A stretch of 47,374 nucleotides of DNA from Pseudomonadota bacterium. Its GTDB lineage: Bacteria; Myxococcota_A; Bradymonadia; UBA4248. Positions within the stretch are counted from its first letter, which is position 1. Each line of letters begins with the position of its first letter. Made by a program: the position numbers and the translations under genes. The stretch covers positions 1 to 47,374 of the forward strand of contig JAFUEE010000137.1 of assembly GCA_017464085.1 (NCBI GenBank). The letters are read 5' to 3'. Below, piece by piece: positions 33,921 to 42,230 of this stretch. The notes under the pieces were generated by a model. The model worked only from the letters and a program-made list of their open reading frames with translations, had not been told where the DNA came from and searched no databases.

Positions 33921-33980
33921 CAAAGACGTTCCGTCAATGCAAAGACGTTCCGTCAATGTAAAGACGTTCCCTGGAACGTC
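33921..33980 (+). repeat. 19-bp direct repeats with GACGTTCC motif
   Basis: CAAAGACGTTCCGTCAATG occurs at 33921-33939 and again at 33940-33958. A third partial copy (33959-33970) leads into the palindrome GACGTTCC-ct-GGAACGTC (33963-33980). A related GACGTTC/GAACGTC pair is at about 34156-34175. The gap 33908-34223 holds no gene. Confidence 0.75.
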
Positions 33981-33990
33981 TCTGGATGCA

Positions 33991-34014
33991 CGGCGTATGC
34001 GAAGCATAGCCAGC
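33991..34014 (-). repeat. Palindrome family copy 7
   Basis: On the minus strand GGC, TATGC, TTC, GCATA, bulged C, GCC, with imperfect outer arms. Confidence 0.6.
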
Positions 34015-34016
34015 AC

Positions 34017-34046
34017 GCGCACTGTATGCCAAAGGCATAGGTGCGC
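34017..34046 (-). repeat. Palindrome family copy 8
   Basis: On the minus strand GCGCAC, TATGCC, TTT, GGCATA, C, then GTGCGC; the junction has an extra unpaired base on each side. Confidence 0.65.
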
Positions 34047-34106
34047 CGGCGGCTGGAAGCCGCCGTATGCATTACGAGGGCGTTCGCAACGCGGACGCCC
34101 TCGGAT

Positions 34107-34130
34107 GCGCGGCGTATGAAATAGCCGCGC
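34107..34130 (-). repeat. Palindrome family copy 9 (minimal)
   Basis: On the minus strand GCGCGGC, TAT, TTC, ATA, bulged C, GCCGCGC. The inner stem is reduced to the three invariant TAT/ATA pairs, which defines the minimal element. Confidence 0.75.
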
Positions 34131-34223
34131 CCCCCAGAAAAACACCCGATGTAAAGACGTTCCATGGAGAACGTCTCTTGATATCCCCCGCATGACGGCC
34201 AATCACCGCATGACGGATAATGA

Positions 34224-35246
34224 TTACATGTGCGCGCCGCCGCGGCCACCCATGGTCAGAGCCATGACTGCTTTTGCCGTGTGGAGACGGTTCTCGGCCT
34301 CATCGTAAACGATGCTGTGCGGGCCGTCGATGATCTCGTTCTCGACTTCGTTGTTGCGGTCTGCGGGAAGCGCATGCATATACACATAATCGGGATCGCA
34401 AGTCGCGACTTTTTCAGCCGTGCATTTCCACGATCTGTGCGCGCGGAGGGCATCATCCACGACTTTGACTGCGCCAGATGCCTGAAGACCGGTCTGGTCA
34501 TTGACCCAGTTGCCCCAGTTTTTGGGAATGACGATGTGAGCGCCGCGATAGGCTTCCGCTTCGTCATCCGTCACGGTGACTGTGCCGCCATAACGTTCCG
34601 CGTTCGCTTTGGCTTCCGCGATGACCCAGTCGGGGAGTTCCCAGCCTTTCGGATGCGCGAGGCAGACGTCCATGCCATAGCGCGGGAAGAGAAGAACCTG
34701 CGAAAGAGGCACGGAAATCGGTTTCTTGTGAGACTCAGCATACGCCCAGATGATGGAGACCTTGATGCGCTTGAGGTCGCGGCCGAATTTTTCCTGCATC
34801 GTCATCAGGTCGGCAATCGCCTGCATCGGGTGATAGAGGTCGCACTGAAGATTCATGACAGGGACGGTCGCCCATTTCGCCATCTCGGAGATGAACTTGT
34901 TGCCGTAGCTCCAGTTGCAGTAACGCATTGCGATCGCATGCCCCATGCGGGACAGAATAATCGCGGTGTCCTTGGCGCTCTCCCCATGTGCCAGCTGAGC
35001 CGTCTGGCCGTCAATAAAGTGACCATGGCCGCCGAGCTGCGTGATGCCGGCTTCCATTGAGTTGCGCGTACGCGTGGACTGCTCCATGAACATCAGGAAA
35101 ATCGTCTGATTCTCGAGAATGTTGTTCACACGTCCCATCGCAAAATCCCGCTTGAGGTCTGCCGATACGTCGAGAAGGGTATCGATCTCGTCTTTGGACC
35201 AATCGCGAAGCGTTACAAAATGTTTTCCACGGAACTGAGTCTGCAT
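34224..35246 (-). CDS. ygeW: YgeW-like carbamoyltransferase
   Basis: This 340-residue protein belongs to the aspartate/ornithine carbamoyltransferase superfamily and resembles the knotted YgeW branch. The carbamoyl phosphate motif is EQSTRTRNS, with GQTAQLAHGESAKDTA, then VNLQCDLYHPMQAIADL and IIWAYAESHKKPISVP. The C-terminal RSWKCTAEK and YMHALPADRNNEV match YgeW, except that HCLP is HALP here: the Cys that contacts ornithine in OTCases is Ala. The amino substrate is therefore uncertain. GGAGA precedes the ATG. It lies downstream of ygeY on the same strand, the same association as in E. coli. Confidence 0.75.
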   Translation of the reverse strand: MQTQFRGKHFVTLRDWSKDEIDTLLDVSADLKRDFAMGRVNNILENQTIFLMFMEQSTRTRNSMEAGITQLGGHGHFIDGQTAQLAHGESAKDTAIILSRMGHAIAMRYCNWSYGNKFISEMAKWATVPVMNLQCDLYHPMQAIADLMTMQEKFGRDLKRIKVSIIWAYAESHKKPISVPLSQVLLFPRYGMDVCLAHPKGWELPDWVIAEAKANAERYGGTVTVTDDEAEAYRGAHIVIPKNWGNWVNDQTGLQASGAVKVVDDALRAHRSWKCTAEKVATCDPDYVYMHALPADRNNEVENEIIDGPHSIVYDEAENRLHTAKAVMALTMGGRGGAHM

Positions 35247-35437
35247 GTTTTCTCCTGCAAAATGTCTGTCGATACAGCCCTGACGGCTGCCATATCTGCG
35301 GGCACGGGAAACCGCCGCGCGCCCAAATGCCTTTAATGATCACAAAAAGAAGGCAGCATTCTCAGCAAAAAACTCAATGCCGGAAATGCCGCCACAACAT
35401 CCGGGCGACGGCCGCGCCCGAAACGCCTCACGCGATA

Positions 35438-36745
35438 TCAGTCAACTTTCTTGCAATAGGTCAGCGGGATCGCCGCATACATCGCGCATGCCGTCACGAG
35501 ATGATCTTTCCAGGTCTTCTCGTTCGGGAAGTGCGCCTGCTCTTCCGCGCCGGGACCAAAACCAATGCTGGGAATGCCGTAACGGCCCATGATCGAGACG
35601 CAGTTCGTCGAGAACGTCCATTTATCGACAACGGGCTCATCTTTGAAGAAACGCTTCGAGGCATCGGCTGCACCAAGACCTTTGTACGCTTCGACGAGCG
35701 ATTCGCAGACGGCATGCTCGCGCGGAAGAACCCACGTCGGGAAGTAGCATTCGGTCGGATAGAGCAGGTCGGTGTACGACGGACGCTCGTATTTGTACAT
35801 CGAGACGGTGATGGAATCACCATATTTCTTCACGCTCGGCAGCGCGCGGATCTCTTCGAGACAAGATTCCCATGTCTCCCCGGCGGTCATGCGGCGATCC
35901 AGTGAAATCGCGCACGAGTCGGCAACTGCGCAGCGGCTCGGAGAGGTGAAGAAAATCTCCGAGGTCGTGATCGTGCCGCGTCCGAGGAAATTGGCTTCCT
36001 TCCACTGCGGATTGTATTTCGCATCGAGCATCTTGACGAGACCCTTGATCTCCGTCGAATCGGCGGCATCATTTTCATTGAGCGCGCGAACATCGCGGAT
36101 GATGTCGGCCATCTTGTGGATGGCGTTGTCGCCGCGCTCCGGCGCTGAACCATGGCAGCTCACCCCGCGTGCTTCCACGCGGATCTCCATACGGCCGCGA
36201 TGACCGCGATAGATGCGAAGGCTCGTCGGCTCCGTGCTCACCACGAATTCAGGCTTCAGCTTGTCCTCATTGATGATGTACTGCCAGCACAGGCCGTCGC
36301 AGTCCTCTTCCTGAACCGTGCCCGTCACGATCAGCGTGTAATCGCCTTCAAGACCGAGGTCCTTGATCACTTTGCCGGCATAAACCATGGCTGCCATACC
36401 GCCTTCCTGATCCGAGCCGCCGCGACCCCAGATCGTGTTGTCATCCTCTTTCCCCTTATAAGGATCGCATTCCGTCCAAAGACGGATGTCCCCAACACCA
36501 ACCGTGTCGATATGCGCATCCATCGCAATCACGTGCTTGCCGTGGCCGATAGTGCCAAGAATGTTGCCCATCGGATCAATCTCGACCTTGTCAAAACCGA
36601 CTTTTTCCATTTCCTGTTTGATGCGAAGAACCACTTCCTTCTCGTGACACGATTCACTCGGAATCGCGATCATGTCCCGCAGGAACTGCGTCATTTCGGC
36701 TCTGTAGGATTCTGCTTTCTTGAGGATCTCTGAAAAATCAACCAT
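35438..36745 (-). CDS. ygeY: YgeY family M20 metallo-hydrolase
   Basis: This 435-residue protein closely matches E. coli YgeY, an M20-family hydrolase linked to selenium-dependent nitrogen and purine metabolism. The family-defining stretches are clear: [31 protein letters not shown] (zinc His/Asp), [18 protein letters not shown], then [15 protein letters not shown] with catalytic Glu-Glu, and [17 protein letters not shown]. An insertion near residues 215-245 is not in E. coli. AGGAGAT precedes the ATG. The substrate has not been proven in the family; a carbamoyl or acyl amino compound that feeds the neighbouring transferase is plausible. Confidence 0.93.
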   Translation of the reverse strand: MVDFSEILKKAESYRAEMTQFLRDMIAIPSESCHEKEVVLRIKQEMEKVGFDKVEIDPMGNILGTIGHGKHVIAMDAHIDTVGVGDIRLWTECDPYKGKEDDNTIWGRGGSDQEGGMAAMVYAGKVIKDLGLEGDYTLIVTGTVQEEDCDGLCWQYIINEDKLKPEFVVSTEPTSLRIYRGHRGRMEIRVEARGVSCHGSAPERGDNAIHKMADIIRDVRALNENDAADSTEIKGLVKMLDAKYNPQWKEANFLGRGTITTSEIFFTSPSRCAVADSCAISLDRRMTAGETWESCLEEIRALPSVKKYGDSITVSMYKYERPSYTDLLYPTECYFPTWVLPREHAVCESLVEAYKGLGAADASKRFFKDEPVVDKWTFSTNCVSIMGRYGIPSIGFGPGAEEQAHFPNEKTWKDHLVTACAMYAAIPLTYCKKVD

Positions 36746-36831
36746 GGTTTCATCTCCTGAAAAAAAATGGCCAGCCCGAATGGACCGACTCTCCAGACGT
36801 GTCTAATACGCTTATTCAAAAATTATAACAA

Positions 36832-36860
36832 CTGACAAAACACTCAAATAGCTTTATAAT
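36832..36860 (+). promoter_or_regulatory. Near-consensus promoter of the kinase cluster
   Basis: CTGACA (36832-36837), 17-nt spacer, TATAAT (36855-36860). It points to the first kinase gene, 75 nt upstream of its ATG. It is the best sigma-70 match I noticed in the window. The divergent ygeY promoter must share this 190-bp gap. Confidence 0.65.
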
Positions 36861-36935
36861 TCTCGCATCAAATGCACGACGACCCGCCGCGCAACGAATG
36901 TTCTTCTTTTCTGGACCTCCACGGCATGGCATATT

Positions 36936-38750
36936 ATGAACGCATCCTCCATCACGCATACGCCTTCCAAAGACTTAGACACCGCTGACAACCGCTCCGG
37001 ATATGACTTTGCCGCCGAACAAGCTCCGCGTTCCGAAATCATGCCCTCCGACGCACACACCTCCGGAAAACCGCAGAACCACTCCCTCGCAGAACCGCCG
37101 ATCCCGAACACAGTCACTCCGCTCACAGAAACTGACATCCTCATCCCTGAACTGGCAGACAAATACACGCTCCTGTCCGTCATAGGTCGCGGAAACCAGG
37201 GCTCCGTCTATCTCGCACGCGCAAATGACTCGCAAAAATTAGTCGCCATCAAACAGATCCCCATCGACTCCGTCTCCTCATGGAAAGCTTACGACCTCTT
37301 CCACCGCGAGGTCGACACGCTCTCAAAACTCGACATGCCTGGCGTCGCACGTTTCCACGAAGCCGCCGAACACCTCTCCGGCAATCGCCCCGCAGCATGC
37401 ATCGTACAGGATTACATCGAGGGCAGAACGCTCGCGGAAATGCTCAAACGAGGGCACAGCTTCAGCCTCACGCGCACCTTCGACCTCGCCCGGCAGCTCG
37501 TCGAAATCCTCCAGAAACTGCACTGCAACAATCCACCCATCATACACCGCGATATCAAGCCCTCGAACATCATACTCACTCCCTCCGCCACAGGCTTCGA
37601 TGTCACGCTCATCGACTTCGGCGCCGTCGCAAATCCTCAAATCCAGAGCGGCGGATCCACACTCGCGGGCACCTACGGATACATGCCGCCTGAACAGATC
37701 ACCGGACATCCCGTACCCGCAAGCGACATCTACGCGCTCGGCGTCATGCTCGTCACGCTTATCAGCGGCGTCCAGCCCGAAAACCTGCAGGTCAAGGATT
37801 TTCGCCTCATCATCGACCCCCACCTCGAAAATATCCCGCCGCAGATCGTCCCCATCCTCAGACAGATGACCGAACCGCTCGTTCAGAACAGGCTCGCGGA
37901 TCACGAAAAACTCCGCCGCATCTTCCACGACTTCTCGAACGGACTGTTCATCACCGGCGAATACCTCCCCGTCGCCGACTTCGACGACAACGACTTCGAC
38001 ACAAAACTCCGAAAAGTCAACTCGCTCGCTCAATCCGGAAACGTCGAGCTCTGGCAATGCCTCGGCGACAGCTCCTCCAGGCACATCCCCAAATCTTATA
38101 CAGATTTAAAGCTCCGCGATATCCCGGAAACACGCCCGATAAGCAAGCTCATGACTTTCTTCACGACAAACCCGCTCAGCATCGCTGTCATGATCTTTTT
38201 TATTATATTTATTCTCATATATTATTCCCTCGGAATGATGTTTTATCTGCCGTGGTATATTTTCCTATTCACGCTGCCCATAATCGCATGCCTCGTTTTT
38301 TTCATTCATAGCTACGTGCGATGCGCTCGACATAAATTTGTATATGATATGTATATGGAAAAATTTGAAAATAGCCTCGCAAAACTAAAATCTGAATACC
38401 TCACGCTGCTCCATACCGGCAGGTGCACCATGGCTACTGTCATTGATATCCAATATCATCCGCCTAAATTCAGCGATATCAGAATACTCGGACAATTCAA
38501 CCGTGTCTGCAATCAGCCCGCCGCTTTTCATATCCGATATAAATTCAATCCCCCGGATGATGATAATCCGAACGACCTTATCCGCACTTATATATGCCCA
38601 AATGAACCAGACATCCATCCTGGCGACCCCCTCCCTATCCTGTATATGATGGATTTGAAAAATCATAAAAATGTTACATCCATGCCTTTCCCCATCCCGC
38701 TCAATGACGTCTCAGATCTCCACAGAATCATTTCTTCCAAAGATTCCTGA
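36936..38750 (+). CDS. Membrane Ser/Thr kinase A1
   Basis: This 604-residue protein has a disordered N-terminus (about 1-70), then a kinase domain: GRGNQGSVYLA near 84, the VAIK lysine near 106, IIHRDIKPSNI near 203 and IDFGAVAN near 226. The GxxGYMPPEQ segment stands at the APE position. Two membrane helices follow (about 412-460). A C-terminal domain ends in YKFNPPDDDNPNDLIRTYI and PGDPLPILYMM, possibly related to DUF3592-type domains. A2 (40371-42182) has the same layout. There is no ribosome-binding site before the ATG. All catalytic residues are present; the substrate is unknown. Confidence 0.9.
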   Translation: MNASSITHTPSKDLDTADNRSGYDFAAEQAPRSEIMPSDAHTSGKPQNHSLAEPPIPNTVTPLTETDILIPELADKYTLLSVIGRGNQGSVYLARANDSQKLVAIKQIPIDSVSSWKAYDLFHREVDTLSKLDMPGVARFHEAAEHLSGNRPAACIVQDYIEGRTLAEMLKRGHSFSLTRTFDLARQLVEILQKLHCNNPPIIHRDIKPSNIILTPSATGFDVTLIDFGAVANPQIQSGGSTLAGTYGYMPPEQITGHPVPASDIYALGVMLVTLISGVQPENLQVKDFRLIIDPHLENIPPQIVPILRQMTEPLVQNRLADHEKLRRIFHDFSNGLFITGEYLPVADFDDNDFDTKLRKVNSLAQSGNVELWQCLGDSSSRHIPKSYTDLKLRDIPETRPISKLMTFFTTNPLSIAVMIFFIIFILIYYSLGMMFYLPWYIFLFTLPIIACLVFFIHSYVRCARHKFVYDMYMEKFENSLAKLKSEYLTLLHTGRCTMATVIDIQYHPPKFSDIRILGQFNRVCNQPAAFHIRYKFNPPDDDNPNDLIRTYICPNEPDIHPGDPLPILYMMDLKNHKNVTSMPFPIPLNDVSDLHRIISSKDS

Positions 38751-38757
38751 TCCTTTG

Positions 38758-38818
38758 GATGGGGGAAGCCTCCCCCTGCGCGGCTATTTGCTTCGCAAAT
38801 ACGCCGCTACCCCCTCTC
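38758..38818 (+). repeat. Palindrome family copy 10
   Basis: The core 38780-38807 is GCGGC, TATTTGC, TTC, GCAAATA, bulged C (38802), GCCGC. The flanks CCCCCTGC and TACCCCCTC match copies 2 and 6. Compared with copy 2 one stem pair has changed from C-G to T-A on both sides. It lies between kinases A1 and B1. Confidence 0.82.
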
Positions 38819-38849
38819 CGACTCCACACAATATATAGCTCACACGATT

Positions 38850-40136
38850 ATGAATATCAGCGCTCCCCGAATGTCCGCCACAGAATGCGACACACCCGCT
38901 CCGCTCGCCAATGACTACAGATTCATCCGCCTCCTCGGCGAAGGCGCCAATGGAAAAACATGGCTGGCGCGCACGCTCATCGGAGACAATAACGTCGCCA
39001 TAAAAGCGCTCAAATTCTCACAGATCGAATCGCTCAAAAGCTATGAACTCTTCCAAAGAGAAGCCGAAATCCTTCAAAGCCTCACGGTCCACGGCGTCCC
39101 CAAATTCTACCATGCAATCATGAACGACAAAGCTGGCGAATGCTTCCTCATACAGCAATACGTCAGCGCCCCATCCATTCAGTCTTATATCGACTCCGGC
39201 AGGAAATTCACCGAACGCGAAACCCTGCGCATCATCCGAAAACTCGCAGAAATACTTCGCGAGCTCGAAACAAACTACGCGCCCCCCATCATACACCGAG
39301 ACATCAAGCCCTCAAACATCCTCTGCGAGATGCCCGATACTGACGCTCCCAATGAAGATCTCGATCCATGGCTCATCGACTTCGGCGCCGTCGCAAATCC
39401 TCAAAAACGACAGCAGGGCTCTACCGTCGCAGGCACCCTCGGCTATATGGCGCCCGAACAGATCATTGGCGACAGCATCATCCAATCTGACTATTATGCA
39501 CTCGGCGCGACCATCCTGCACATGCTCACTGGCGTCCCGCCTTACGAAATCCCATCTGAACTGTTTGCCCTCCAGTTCAAGCCTGTCCTCAAGCAAAATG
39601 CTCCAGCAACTTCTAAAAATATGATCGAGCTCCTCGACATTCTGCTCGACAAAGACCCCTCAAATCGCCCACAAAATATATCCGAACTCATTCATTATAT
39701 AGAAAATGTCTCACAAAATCATCCCCCGAAAGCCGACCCCAAAACCACTTTTGTACAGCACTTCCGAAAATTCATCAGCGCCATCGCACGCACGGCCAGC
39801 CTTTTCTACTCTTCCGCCAAACTCACACACGCAAAAGGCACGCTCACAGGCGTATTCATTCACGAAAATGAACATCTCGAATATGAATATTTTGCCTCAT
39901 TCTATTACACGATCGAAGGAGAATCATTCTCCAATATCAGTCTCATCACACACTCAGAATACGTTGCACTCACACGAATTGCTTTCCCTGTCACGTGTGA
40001 TATCAAATATGATGCGCATAACCGCGCGTTCAGTTTCCTAGACCGTGAAGCGCTCCCTAATCTCACACATACCTCAATTATTCGTGCACCACAAGGGAAA
40101 GCCAGTGTCTCCCCCGCACAAAACTTATCTCCCTGA
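38850..40136 (+). CDS. Soluble Ser/Thr kinase B1
   Basis: This 428-residue kinase has no membrane helix. The glycine loop is GEGANGKTWLA (near 30-40), with the VAIK lysine near 52, IIHRDIKPSNI near 147 and IDFGAVANPQKRQQG near 176. The Thr/Ser-rich activation loop (QQGSTVAGTLGYMAPEQ) is nearly identical to that of B2. The C-terminal region (about 325-410) resembles the middle of B2, with an ISLITHSEY / ICIFPSGFY segment and a DIKYDAHNRAFSFLD / TVTYDPRNRAFSTID end. There is no ribosome-binding site. It probably arose with B2 from a common ancestor. Confidence 0.9.
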   Translation: MNISAPRMSATECDTPAPLANDYRFIRLLGEGANGKTWLARTLIGDNNVAIKALKFSQIESLKSYELFQREAEILQSLTVHGVPKFYHAIMNDKAGECFLIQQYVSAPSIQSYIDSGRKFTERETLRIIRKLAEILRELETNYAPPIIHRDIKPSNILCEMPDTDAPNEDLDPWLIDFGAVANPQKRQQGSTVAGTLGYMAPEQIIGDSIIQSDYYALGATILHMLTGVPPYEIPSELFALQFKPVLKQNAPATSKNMIELLDILLDKDPSNRPQNISELIHYIENVSQNHPPKADPKTTFVQHFRKFISAIARTASLFYSSAKLTHAKGTLTGVFIHENEHLEYEYFASFYYTIEGESFSNISLITHSEYVALTRIAFPVTCDIKYDAHNRAFSFLDREALPNLTHTSIIRAPQGKASVSPAQNLSP

Positions 40137-40370
40137 AACGCCATTGCCCCAAAACAACAATTACTCAAACATTCCTTAAGGAAGCTCTGAACTATTGCAT
40201 AATACTCAATCATGATATCGCGCAAATCCCCTCCCCCGGCACCCATTTGGGAAAGATGCTAAGGGGGAGCGGCCAATGGCTCAAACATGCCTTAACACAA
40301 AACGCCTCACAATCATCAAACCTGCAAACCTGACACGCCACATTCAACCAGATTTCAATCTTTATAATCC

Positions 40371-42182
40371 ATGAAAACCCACGCCAGCACACCCCAAACC
40401 TCGTCAGAATGCCCCCAACAACCATCCGCAGACGTGTCCCCACAGCAGGATGACTCGCGCCCACCGATCACACAGCCTGCGCATCCCACAGCGCGCCATA
40501 TCACCGGGCACCCGCTCTCTCCCAAAGACAAGCTCATCCCAGAACTCAGCGACAAATACACGCTGCTCTCCGTCCTCGGGCGCGGTACGCAGGGCTCGGT
40601 TTTTCTAGGCGAATCTAAAGAAACAGGCCACAAAGTCGCCATCAAACTGCTCAACATCGATTCCGTCTCCGCATGGAAAACTTATGACCTCTTCCATCGC
40701 GAAGTCGACACGCTCTCAAAACTCGGCATACCGGGCATCGCACGCTTCTACGAAGCCGCAGAACACCTCTCCGGCGAAACCCCAGGCGCATGCATCGTCC
40801 AGCAGTACATCGAAGGGCGAACGCTCGCTGAAATGATGAAAAGCGGACATTGCTTCAGTCTCTCGCGTATCTTCGATCTCGCCCTGCAAATTCTCAACAT
40901 CCTCGATAAACTCCATCATCACACGCCGCCCATCATCCACCGCGACATCAAGCCCTCAAACCTCATACTCACCCCGTCAAACAGCGGCTTCGATGTCACG
41001 CTCATCGACTTTGGCGCTGTCGCAAATCCACAAATACAAAGCGGCGGCTCCACTGTTGCCGGCACGTTCGGATACATGCCCCCCGAACAGATCACTGGAA
41101 CCCCAAAGCCCGAAAGCGACATCTATGCGCTCGGCGTCCTAATCGTTACCATGATTACCGGCATTTCTCCCGAAGACATTCAGGTCAAGGATTTCCGGCT
41201 CATCATTGACCCAATCCTCGAAAACGTCCCCCCTCAGGTCGTTCCAGTCCTCAGGCAGATGACCGAGCCGCTCGTATCCGCCAGGCTCACAGATTACAAA
41301 AAACTCAAAGAGATTTTTGCTGCCTTTGCTCAAGACAAATACGATATTCCAAGCCTTCTCCCCGTCTCCCAGCTTCCCAGCGATGAATTTGAAGACAGGC
41401 TCTCAAATGTCAGATCAATCGGACAGCCGGACAACATCCAGCTCTGGCAGCAGCTCTCTGAAGCAGTCCCCAGAAAGATCCCCGAAAACTATCTGCATCT
41501 TACGAAACGCGATATCCCCGAAAATCATAAACCGTCTGGCATCATAAAGCTTATCGCCTCAGATGCCGGCATTGCAATCTACACAGGACTGTTCATCACC
41601 TCCATAATTTTAGTACTTTTCTTACTCGTTTTACACGCCCTGACATTACTGAGCTTCTTCTCTATTTTTTTCATCACGATCATCCTCACAGTTATAACTA
41701 TCAAAATGAGAGATTTTGGCCAAAAGAGAATTGCCTTCTGTGATGGCTTTTACGAATATACCAAAAATGAATCAGATTTCAGCATGACTTACCTCGACCT
41801 CCTGAAAAACGGCCGAAGATCTATCGCAACTGTGATCTCAGTCAAGCAAAAGAGTTTGAAAGGCGAAAACGCTTTTAAGACATATCAGAACTCTTCTTGT
41901 TTCTCCGTTGCACCGCCAGCATTCGAGATCAAATATAAATTTAATCCTCCCGACGATAACAATCCCGATGATCTCATCCGCACTTATGTCTCGAGCAGAC
42001 CTGCCAACCTGCATCCGGGCGACCCGCTTCCCATTCTCTATCTCATACAGGAAAACACTTCCAAAACCTCCTCCACATATCCAACTCATAAAAATAAGCC
42101 CAAAACCGTCCTGTCCATGCCATTTCCTATCCCGCTCAAAGATTTCATATCGCTTGACAGAATCATTTCCACCCACGAATAG
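40371..42182 (+). CDS. Membrane Ser/Thr kinase A2
   Basis: This 603-residue protein is the paralogue of A1: disordered N-terminus, glycine loop GRGTQGSVFLG near 70, catalytic IIHRDIKPSNLIL near 189, IDFGAVANPQIQSGGST near 212, two membrane helices (about 398-446) and the same C-terminal YKFNPPDDNNPDDLIRTYV and PGDPLPILYLI. The kinase domains are much more similar than the membrane parts, consistent with duplication followed by divergence of the sensor part. The N-terminal 55 residues are Pro/Gln-rich. No ribosome-binding site is seen; a TATAAT lies directly before the ATG, but no -35 fits. Confidence 0.9.
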   Translation: MKTHASTPQTSSECPQQPSADVSPQQDDSRPPITQPAHPTARHITGHPLSPKDKLIPELSDKYTLLSVLGRGTQGSVFLGESKETGHKVAIKLLNIDSVSAWKTYDLFHREVDTLSKLGIPGIARFYEAAEHLSGETPGACIVQQYIEGRTLAEMMKSGHCFSLSRIFDLALQILNILDKLHHHTPPIIHRDIKPSNLILTPSNSGFDVTLIDFGAVANPQIQSGGSTVAGTFGYMPPEQITGTPKPESDIYALGVLIVTMITGISPEDIQVKDFRLIIDPILENVPPQVVPVLRQMTEPLVSARLTDYKKLKEIFAAFAQDKYDIPSLLPVSQLPSDEFEDRLSNVRSIGQPDNIQLWQQLSEAVPRKIPENYLHLTKRDIPENHKPSGIIKLIASDAGIAIYTGLFITSIILVLFLLVLHALTLLSFFSIFFITIILTVITIKMRDFGQKRIAFCDGFYEYTKNESDFSMTYLDLLKNGRRSIATVISVKQKSLKGENAFKTYQNSSCFSVAPPAFEIKYKFNPPDDNNPDDLIRTYVSSRPANLHPGDPLPILYLIQENTSKTSSTYPTHKNKPKTVLSMPFPIPLKDFISLDRIISTHE

Positions 42183-42230
42183 ATTTCCGTCTCCTGATTG
42201 AACATCAGTCTCCCCTCCCCCTGACGCATT

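Noticed and set aside
33921..33980. CRISPR array
   Set aside because: The repeats are directly adjacent without unique spacers, and no cas gene is in the window.
40330..40368. Promoter with CTGACA and TATAAT before kinase A2
   Set aside because: The spacing is 27 nt, too long for sigma-70, and the -10 would place the start site inside the gene.
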